From assembly GCA_965218775.1 (NCBI GenBank), contig CBDCLS010000005.1:992001-1056000 (forward strand): DNA of 64,000 nt, given 5' to 3'. The position numbers were made by a program, and so were the translations under genes. Shown here piece after piece: positions 18,406 to 24,667 of the stretch. How positions within the stretch are numbered: position 1 is the stretch's first letter; every line of letters begins with the position of its first letter. A model generated the notes under the pieces. The model saw nothing but the letters and a program-made list of their open reading frames with translations. It was not told the DNA's origin and did not search any database. Origin of the DNA: CAUZIZ01 sp965218775 (GTDB lineage: Bacteria; Acidobacteriota; UBA6911; RPQK01; JAJDTT01).

Positions 18406-20009
18406 ACACGTACCACTTGACCTCTTTCCCCACTTCTGATTGCGGCGTGATCGGCACTTCCCCCACGGGATCCGACGAACCACTCTCCTTCTCCACAGAG
18501 GTCGACGAACTGCTGCATGGTGATCTGCAGCCCATTAAGGGCCACCGACGCTTCAGCCACAGCCACGACTATGGCCGAACTACTGGAAAGACCCGCTCCA
18601 ACTGGTATGTTCCCCGAGACCACGCAGTCCATACCTGTCAGCCTGTGGTCTGGGCAGGCATGCTGAAGCCGCAGTACGGCAGCCTTGGCGTAGTTACTCC
18701 AATCACCTCGCGAGCCCTCCATCACCTGTCGAACGGTGACAGAGTTGATGAAGTCCATCCAGTCGCACCAATCGGCGGTTCGCAGCAGTCTGCCGATGTG
18801 GAACTGGCGTTCCGGAAATTCGTCCGCGTGAAGGTTTGTTAAGCTGACCACGTCGTCGTCTCGAGCTCCAGCGGCCAGGATGATCTCCCGACTGATGGCC
18901 ATGACGTTTACGTAGCCGCCTCGGTGATCGACATGGCGGCCCATCAGATTGATCCGGCCAGGAGCCCTTGTAAGCACCACCGGACGCTTGAGTCCGAATC
19001 GTCGCACGAACTCTTCGAGAACTCCGAGAAAGGCACTACGTCGCTCTTCGAGAAGCTCTTCGTCGCTTCCATAGATCTCGGTCAGGGTGTGCCGCAGACT
19101 CGATGAATTGGTCTCGAGGATTCGTAGCCACTCTCCAGCCGGGCGCACGCAGGGTGCTGGCCCGGTTGGCGCCCTCACCGAGATACGGCGACGTCCCGCC
19201 AACCGCCGACCGAAGACCTCCTCCGCGAACAAGAGCTCCTCGGGGGTATTGAAGGCTAGAAGATCTTCCGGATTGGCGACGTCGACCACACAAATCCGAG
19301 CGCCCTCAGTCACCAGGTTAGCCAGCGTGTCCGTGAGATAGAGTTCGCCCTGGGCGTTGCTAGCTTGGAGTTTTCCTAGTGCACGATAAAGAGCAGCCGC
19401 TTCGAACAGGTAAAGGGATGCGTTGACGGACGGGCTCTGTTTTTCGATCTGCTCGGCCCCTAACTTCCTGTGCCCGATCCGTATTGGAGTCCCCTTTTCG
19501 GCCGCTTCCTTCAGGTCTGCTACCTCCACGATTGCGACTGCCTTTCGACTACCGTCGTAGACGATCCGACCTGCCGTCGTGGTTGCGGTTTTGGGAAGTG
19601 CTGTCAACGTCATGTCCGCCCTCGACCGCCGGTGCTGACTGACCAGGTCTGACAGAACCAAGGGCTGAATCACCTTATCTCCCATGGTGACGATGACTTC
19701 TCCCTTGAATCCGGCAGATTCTAGGAACTGGGCGGCACAGGCGGCGGCATGTCCGGTGCCCCGTGCTTCCGGCTGGTAGATGAAGGCGACGCCGGGGTGC
19801 TCAGCCGCGATGGTGGACATGACCTGGTTGGCCATCTGTCCCACCACGATGAGGAATCGCTCGAGGCCCACGGATTTGAGCATCGAGAGAGTGCGCACGA
19901 TGGCCGGAACTCCCGCCAGCGGAAAGCAGACCTTGTGCTGATCAGAGGAACCCATCCGGGTCCCCTGACCGCCGCACAAGACCACGCACATCGTGTCGTG
20001 GTATTCCAT
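18406..20009 (-). pseudogene. 5' fragment: UDP-sugar-pyrophosphorylase-like domain fused to GHMP sugar kinase
   Basis: The N-terminal ~290 residues form a GlmU-like nucleotidyltransferase (VVLCGGQGTRMGSSDQHKVCFPL, then GTGHAAACAAQF and VIVTMGDKV). A linker leads into a galactokinase-type GHMP kinase with motif 1 TRAPGRINLMGRHVDHRGG and motif 2 GNIPVGAGLSSSSAI. The order matches bifunctional FKP (fucokinase/GDP-fucose pyrophosphorylase), but the sequence families point to an amino-sugar or galactose-type substrate. I chose ATG 20009 (MEYHDTMCVV) because TTGGAG lies seven bases upstream. The frame runs 16 residues into the IS and stops at 18357, so the nucleotidyltransferase domain could still be made. 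nagA follows on the same strand. Confidence 0.88.
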
Positions 20010-20025
20010 GGATTGACTCCAACCC

Positions 20026-20216
20026 CCTAAGGGCTCGCGCAGAAATAACTTGGCATTTTGGCATCTCATCTTCACACCATCTTCGGCCGCTCCTCGGTCG
20101 CGAAAGCCTCAACGTAGACCCTGCTACGCCTGCGGTTTCGCTCAATCGTTCGCGGCCAAATCTAGTGCAAATCTGAGCGCCAATTCTACCAAGTTATTTC
20201 TGCGCAAACCCTAAGT
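20026..20216 (-). repeat. Palindromic repeat family A, copy 1
   Basis: A 191-bp nested palindrome. Its terminal 27 bases are inverted repeats containing GCGCAGAAATAACTTGG, and inside are further pairings (GGCCGC with GCGGCC, GCGAAA with TTTCGC, CGTAG with CTACG). It matches 51732-51923 in the opposite genomic orientation. It ends about 16 bases before the start codon of the sugar-kinase fusion gene, so it forms most of that gene's leader. Confidence 0.85.
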
Positions 20217-20284
20217 CCCGATCTCTCATCGCGAGTCGACCACGGCGTCGCCGCGCTACGAGTGGCGGTGAGAAATCCGGGCTA
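20213..20284. repeat. Palindromic repeat family B, internally deleted copy
   Basis: A 72-bp relic abutting the family A copy. It keeps the left end (CCCGATCTCTCATCGCGAGTC-like) and the right end (GGTGAGAAATCCGGGCTA) of family B but lacks the central hairpin found in the 192-bp copy at 21779-21970. Confidence 0.65.
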
Positions 20285-20401
20285 GGAGCGAAGCCGAAGA
20301 TAGCGTGGGGACTTCGTGACAGTCAAGAAGAGTGAACTCGATTCGTATCTGTGTCCGTGGTCACCGAGGAGCACCCATCCTCTCTGTTTTAATTAAAACA
20401 A

Positions 20402-20521
20402 ATGAATACCTGGGTCGTCTTGGTGGTTCTCATGGGCGTTGTGGCCTTCTATTTGTTTCTCTCGGTGCACCTCTTGTTCAGCTTTGCTAGTCAGTTCTTC
20501 TTCAGGGCGCGTAGGAAATGA
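20402..20521 (+). CDS. Possible 39-residue single-pass membrane protein
   Basis: An open frame from ATG 20402 to TGA 20519-20521. Residues 3-33 are almost wholly hydrophobic (WVVLVVLMGVVAFYLFLSV and following), and the C-terminus is basic (RARRK), the shape of a small inner-membrane protein with its C-terminus in the cytoplasm. No ribosome site is visible; an A+T-rich stretch (TTTTAATTAAAACAA) lies directly upstream. It sits alone between repeat copies. I do not recognise a family, and chance cannot be excluded at this length. Confidence 0.3.
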   Translation: MNTWVVLVVLMGVVAFYLFLSVHLLFSFASQFFFRARRK

Positions 20522-20538
20522 ACACGAGGGTCCGGGCG

Positions 20539-20596
20539 GATGATTGCGGCGCCGTAGTAGACTGGCGATGAGAAATGCGTACCCTGTTACAGGGTA
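20539..20596. repeat. Half copy of repeat family B followed by a perfect hairpin
   Basis: 20541-20578 contains the right-end sequence ACTGGCGATGAGAAAT of family B without its left partner. Directly after it, TACCCTG and CAGGGTA (20580-20586 and 20590-20596) form a perfect 7-bp stem with a three-base loop. The family C element starts at the next base. Confidence 0.55.
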
Positions 20597-20857
20597 CTAG
20601 ATGATCGATTCCGAAATAACATGACAATTGTTGCGCCCATAAATCGAACTGAATGTATCTGAGGTGCTCGTCTGCACAGTAGAGAGGCTGAGTTCGTACT
20701 CGGGCGGCGCAACCCGTTGGGCAGACGGGGGTTGCGGGCGATTTCTTGGTTGGTCGTCGTCGAAGATGGCAAAGCATCGTCGTTCCTCCTCCCGCCTTGA
20801 CCTCGCCGCGCAAGCCCCATCTGCAATTGCCATGCTATTTTGGAATCGATCATCTAG
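20597..20857. repeat. MITE-like element, family C (261 bp)
   Basis: Terminal inverted repeats of 34 bases (20597-20630 and 20824-20857), differing at three positions, begin CTAGATGATCGATTCC. The inside has no plausible coding frame. The right terminus supplies the TAG stop codon of the neighbouring motB-like gene (complement of 20854-20856). No transposase is linked, so it is non-autonomous or a relic. Confidence 0.75.
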
Positions 20858-21546
20858 GGCTGCAGGGAAAAGCGAAACTCTACGCGACGGTTCTTCTCTC
20901 GATTTTCCGGGCCGTCGTTGGCAGCTAACGGGCGGGTGTCGGCATAGCCCCCGGCGACCAGTCTGTCAGCGGGGACTTCGCATCCCTCGACCAAGAACCG
21001 GATGACCGCCGTCGCCCGAGCTGACGACAACTCCCAGTTGGAGGCGTAGCGAGAAGTTTTAATGGGCACGTCATCAGTGTGTCCGTCGACTCTGAGGGTC
21101 ATCGAAGGTTTGCGTTTAATGAGTTCCGCGATCTTTTTCAAATGTGGGTGCATTTCTGGTTTTAGCTCAGCCTCGCCCGAGTCATACAGGACTTTTCCGG
21201 GCACGCTGAGGAGCACGACCTTTCCCTTATTTGATTCGGATTTGGGAAAGGAATTGGGTATCAGTGATTGGAGCTCCTTCAGCAGCGTTTGTTGAGCGCT
21301 ATGGTTTACCAGGACGGGAGTTCCCTGGCCAGGAACAGTCGTGAAATTCGAGTCCCTGGACGTCCCAAAGGCATCCTTGATCGAACCGATGAAAAGCCGG
21401 TACTTGGTAGAGTCCACCTGGGAAAAGGAGAGCAACAGGGCAAAGAAGCAGAGCAGCAGCGTCATCATATCGGCGAACGTCACCATCCAGGCGGGAGCGC
21501 CGGCGTCCTGTTCTTGCAGTGGTGGCTTGGGCCGATTAGTGGGCAT
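20854..21546 (-). CDS. MotB/OmpA-like envelope protein (orphan)
   Basis: 230 residues. Residues 18-45 hold the MotB-type segment (PAWMVTFADMMTLLLCFFALLLSFS) including an Asp in the transmembrane helix, as needed for an ion-driven stator. The C-terminal half is an OmpA-like peptidoglycan-binding domain (LRVDGHTDDVPIKTSRYASNWELSSARATAV, ...NRRVEFRF). GGAAGGAAC seven bases before ATG 21546 fixes the start. There is no motA partner or other flagellar gene in the window, so it may serve a Tol/Exb-like or gliding motor, or have a partner elsewhere. Its stop codon lies inside the end of a repeat element. Confidence 0.85.
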   Translation of the reverse strand: MPTNRPKPPLQEQDAGAPAWMVTFADMMTLLLCFFALLLSFSQVDSTKYRLFIGSIKDAFGTSRDSNFTTVPGQGTPVLVNHSAQQTLLKELQSLIPNSFPKSESNKGKVVLLSVPGKVLYDSGEAELKPEMHPHLKKIAELIKRKPSMTLRVDGHTDDVPIKTSRYASNWELSSARATAVIRFLVEGCEVPADRLVAGGYADTRPLAANDGPENREKNRRVEFRFSLQP

Positions 21547-21689
21547 TATGTTCCTTCCCAAAGCTCGAACAAGGTCAACGTCGCCTCTTGAACTTCTCCT
21601 TCAAACCAGGTGTGGCCACTCTTCGATTGTGAATCATGGGCGCATGTTGTCATCTGCGCCCGAGGTTTGCGCGCAACCTCAGGTGTCCG

Positions 21690-21775
21690 AACCTGGCGCA
21701 AATCTGAACGCCAATTCGGCGCAATCACTTTTGAGCCAACTCCTAAACTATGGTTTCGGTAAAAACCTGTGAGCC
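21690..21775 (-). repeat. Divergent third copy of repeat family A
   Basis: On the minus strand this reads AGGGCTC, then GAATTGGCGTTCAGATTTGC with about 32 bases alignable to the family A core (GAATTGGCGCTCAGATTTGC in copy 1). It lies about 150 bases upstream of the motB-like start, in the same orientation relative to that gene as the other two copies are to theirs. The outer inverted repeats are badly eroded. Confidence 0.55.
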
Positions 21776-21778
21776 CTT

Positions 21779-21970
21779 TAGCCCGCATTTCTCATCGCCA
21801 GTCTACTAGGGCGCCGCAATCATCCGTACGCCGCCCGTCCTGGCTGTGTTATGCTCGGTCGGCCTCCTCGGCGTACTGCACGAGTACGACTGCGGAGACC
21901 TCGGTCGCAAGCCTTGCCAGGACGGCGCTTGCGCCGCCTCGCTACGACTGGCGATGAGAAATCCGGGCTA
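21779..21970 (+). repeat. Palindromic repeat family B, full copy 1 (192 bp)
   Basis: Starts TAGCCCGCATTTCTCATCGC and ends GCGATGAGAAATCCGGGCTA, which are inverted repeats. The middle has a perfect hairpin CGTACT-GCACG-AGTACG. Flanking TA suggests a TA target. A second full copy is at 30168-30348 in the same genomic orientation. The terminal CTA supplies the stop codon of the Rieske gene. Confidence 0.85.
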
Positions 21971-22369
21971 GGGCTTGGGCAGAGAGTCGGGATGTTGGAC
22001 CAGTATGGAGCCCTCCCGGACCCGAAGGGGGAAGGTGGGCACTTGGGCTCGGGAGTCCACCAGGCAGCGGCCGGTTTTGATGTCGAACTCCCACAGGTGC
22101 CAGGGGCAGCGGATTACCTCGCCATCGCGTTCGTAGGTCAGAGCCTGCTCCCGGGCGCTAGGGGGGCGAACGGCAACCATTCGGCCGCTGACCCTCCCAG
22201 TGCAGAGTGGGCCTCCCTTGTGAGGATAAACATTGCGAAGCGCATAGAATCGCCCCTGGATATTGAAGATCCCGATGCCTGCCTTGCCTCGAAAAGGAAC
22301 GACGATCTTCCGTTGGCCCGGAGGGATCTCGCTGGTTCTAGCGACTTCGACCCACTTGACCCGGCGCAA
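21968..22369 (-). CDS. Rieske-fold protein lacking one cluster cysteine
   Basis: 133 residues with the Rieske [2Fe-2S] fold: beta-rich N-terminus, then RNVYPHKGGPLC and CPWHLWEFD. Normal ligands are Cys-x-His and Cys-x2-His. Here the second pair is intact (Cys88, His91), but the first Cys is Tyr48 (codon TAT at 22226-22228, one base from TGT), leaving only His50. Cys56 lies nearby but out of register. Either the cluster is lost or the ligation is unusual. It follows the amidohydrolase gene by 33 bases and probably shares its transcript. Its stop codon TAG is the terminal triplet of a family B repeat. Confidence 0.8.
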   Translation of the reverse strand: MRRVKWVEVARTSEIPPGQRKIVVPFRGKAGIGIFNIQGRFYALRNVYPHKGGPLCTGRVSGRMVAVRPPSAREQALTYERDGEVIRCPWHLWEFDIKTGRCLVDSRAQVPTFPLRVREGSILVQHPDSLPKP

Positions 22370-22402
22370 ACTGTCCTCTCTAAGAAGTTCTCTTGGGAGA
22401 GC

Positions 22403-23548
22403 TCACGAATCGTTCCCCAGACAGAACAGCTCCCGTGCGTTGTCCACAAAGATCCTCTGATGGAGCTTCGGGGGGAGCTTCGGCAGCGTTGTGACGGGGT
22501 CGTCCCAATCGAAATGGGGCCAGTCGGAACAGTAGAGGAGCGTCTCTTCGGCATGCATCTCTTCGAGCAGCCCCATCAAATCAGCGCGTCGCTCAGGCTC
22601 GGCAAAGGGCTGGGATCCCACCCGGATGTGCTGGCGAAAATACTCACTCGGCAGCTTCTTGACCCAAGGGGTTTGTTCACGCAGGGATTTCCAATCGGCG
22701 TCCATCTTCCAAAGGAAGCCTGGAACCCAGAATTGATCCACTTCCAACACCGCGAACTGGAGCCTGGGAAACCTCTCAAAGACGCCTTCACAGATGAGGG
22801 ATGCGCAATGGGCCATCGCCATCGACGATCGGGCGGCGCGGTTCTCCAGGTAATAGGTTGGATACCCCACACCGGTAGGCGATCCTGCCATCCCTGTGCC
22901 TTCAGCCCCGGGGTGAATGCATGCCACCAGTCGGTGCTCCTGGCAGGCCTGCCAGATGGGATGATAGAACCGGTTGCCGTAAGGCATCTGGGCCCCCGTG
23001 GGCACAACGATCGCAACCACATCGGGCTGACCTCCCAAACGGTGGATCTCTTGAACGGCTAGATAGGGATCTGAACAGGAGGTAGCCAGAGCAAGTCTCA
23101 GTCGTTTGTCACGGCTGGTCCAGTTCTCCCGGGACCAATCGTTGGCGGCGCTGCAAAGGGCGGCAGCATAATCCGGATCTGGAATGATTGAGGCCGAATA
23201 CATGGTTTCACCCGTCAACACTGCGTACTCAACATTCCAGACATCGAGGTAATGTTCTTTTAGTCTCTTGTAGTCCCAATTCTGATTGCCACCATGATGC
23301 CCGTCCTGGTTGAATTCCTGTGCTAGATCCGTCCGCGCCGCCCTCCCTGCTACGTTGAGGTAGCCGGAATTGACCAGAGGGAAACCGTAGTCCGCGACGC
23401 GCTCCTGGTAAGCCCGCGGGAGATACGGAATCAAGTCGTCGCGGTTCCGGGGCACCTGATGGACATCACAGTCGATAAGACTTATGGACTGTGTCGGTTT
23501 GGCCGTCCACCCCGGTGCGGCGACAGGCTTTGCCCCAGGAAGGTTCAT
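22403..23548 (-). CDS. Metal-dependent amidohydrolase (Amidohydrolase_2 family)
   Basis: 381 residues forming a TIM-barrel hydrolase of the 2-amino-3-carboxymuconate-semialdehyde-decarboxylase type. Metal-site motifs are DCDVHQ near residue 26, CIHPGAEGTG in the middle and CSDWPHFDWDDP near the C-terminus; the segment EVDQFWVPGFLWKMD is characteristic of the subgroup found with Rieske partners. Substrate unknown, perhaps an aromatic or cyclic compound given the Rieske gene downstream (inference). No good ribosome site is seen before ATG 23548, so a slightly different start is possible. Confidence 0.85.
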   Translation of the reverse strand: MNLPGAKPVAAPGWTAKPTQSISLIDCDVHQVPRNRDDLIPYLPRAYQERVADYGFPLVNSGYLNVAGRAARTDLAQEFNQDGHHGGNQNWDYKRLKEHYLDVWNVEYAVLTGETMYSASIIPDPDYAAALCSAANDWSRENWTSRDKRLRLALATSCSDPYLAVQEIHRLGGQPDVVAIVVPTGAQMPYGNRFYHPIWQACQEHRLVACIHPGAEGTGMAGSPTGVGYPTYYLENRAARSSMAMAHCASLICEGVFERFPRLQFAVLEVDQFWVPGFLWKMDADWKSLREQTPWVKKLPSEYFRQHIRVGSQPFAEPERRADLMGLLEEMHAEETLLYCSDWPHFDWDDPVTTLPKLPPKLHQRIFVDNARELFCLGNDS

Positions 23549-23941
23549 GGTGATATTCGAGTTGCCCCTGTGGGTAAGACTACACCCGGCGCGCCCGGGG
23601 CTTCAAGCTTGAGATTCCGTCTGTGACTGAACGGCGGTTTCACGGGGATTTGAGAAACCGCGATTCGACTTTTCGGAGCCGGAAGAATCTGTGGGAGATG
23701 AAGTCAGCGATCTTAGTACCGCACTTCATAAATACGGTACTTAGAGCTGATCAGAGCCGTGACCGCAAAGAGTGGACGACCGCAGAATCTGTCCTGCTGG
23801 CGGCCGCCAAGGAGCTGTCTCACGTGCGTAGCTTCAGTCTTACCAATGCGATATGATAAATTAGGGATCGCGGTTGAGCTGAGGCAGGGCACCTCACGAG
23901 GGTGGTCCGGGTGCTTCCCTATCCCGACAGAGTGGAGGTCG
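23549..23941. other. Intergenic region with a small palindrome
   Basis: This divergent gap of 393 bases has no credible gene. It holds a perfect 7-bp inverted repeat AGTACCG/CGGTACT at 23715-23741 with a 13-base A+T-rich spacer, which could be an operator or hairpin, and a TATGAT at 23852-23857 that could be a -10 box for the rightward genes. Neither is supported further. Confidence 0.4.
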
Positions 23942-24667
23942 ATGGCACACCCGAACGGCTCGCTAGCTTTCATCAGGCGCACGGTCCTTGTTCTGCTCAT
24001 CTTTTTGAATTTCTCCGTGGCCCTGATGGCGATGGAAACAGTCCTGGAAAAGGATTTCCGGGATTGGACGCTTGCCGAGGCGGTCGAGATTCTCAACCAA
24101 TCCTCCTGGGCTCAACAGCGCACCTTCACCCGGGTTGTGGCTGGGATTGGCAGCGGGGTCCTCGGTGAAAAAGAGATTTTCAATACCTTTTTTGTGCGGT
24201 TTTTGTCGGCCGAACCGATACGTAAGGCCCTCGTTCGCGTTCAGCAGATCCAGCAGGGGTACGACCAGATGGGTGAAGACGAGCGGAAGCGTTTCGAGAC
24301 CCTCGCGTCTCCCGGTCTGGAGCTGGATGTGAGTCAATGGATCGTCGTGAGCCTGACTTTTCGCTCCAACAATCCCCGTCAGGAGCGTCGCGTGGAGAGG
24401 TTTCTGGATGCCCAGACCGTTGAAACCATGAAGGCAAGAGCGTTTCTTTCCACCGACCGTCTCAGCCAAGTTGAGCTGGCGGCCTATTTCCCGCCGCGAC
24501 GGGATGGAGTGGGGGCTAAGTTTGTGTTTCCACGGCAACTTTCGGGGGAGCCGATTATATCGAAAGAAGAGAGTTCCGTGACCTTTGAAGCCAATCTTCC
24601 AACTCAGCGACTTCGGGTCACTTTTCCCGTGTCAGAAATGCTTCTCAATGGTGAGTTGACCCTTTGA
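23942..24667 (+). CDS. Secreted protein of unknown function coupled to the TonB receptor
   Basis: 241 residues from ATG 23942, preceded by GGAGG. Residues 10-30 form a signal peptide (RTVLVLLIFLNFSVALMA). The mature part opens KDFRDWTLAEAVEILNQSSWAQQ, is then helical and charged, and ends in a beta-like segment (SVTFEANLPTQRLRVTFPVSEMLLNGELTL). Similar short exported proteins with a WSxxEAxxILNxSPWA-like opening are common in Acidobacteriota (from memory), but I cannot name a function. The stop TGA overlaps the TTG start of the TonB receptor by four bases, so the pair is translationally coupled and likely works together at the envelope. Confidence 0.7.
   Translation: MAHPNGSLAFIRRTVLVLLIFLNFSVALMAMETVLEKDFRDWTLAEAVEILNQSSWAQQRTFTRVVAGIGSGVLGEKEIFNTFFVRFLSAEPIRKALVRVQQIQQGYDQMGEDERKRFETLASPGLELDVSQWIVVSLTFRSNNPRQERRVERFLDAQTVETMKARAFLSTDRLSQVELAAYFPPRRDGVGAKFVFPRQLSGEPIISKEESSVTFEANLPTQRLRVTFPVSEMLLNGELTL

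Noticed and set aside
21851..23062. 403-codon plus-strand open frame
   Set aside because: It is antisense to the Rieske and amidohydrolase genes, both with family motifs, and begins inside a repeat.
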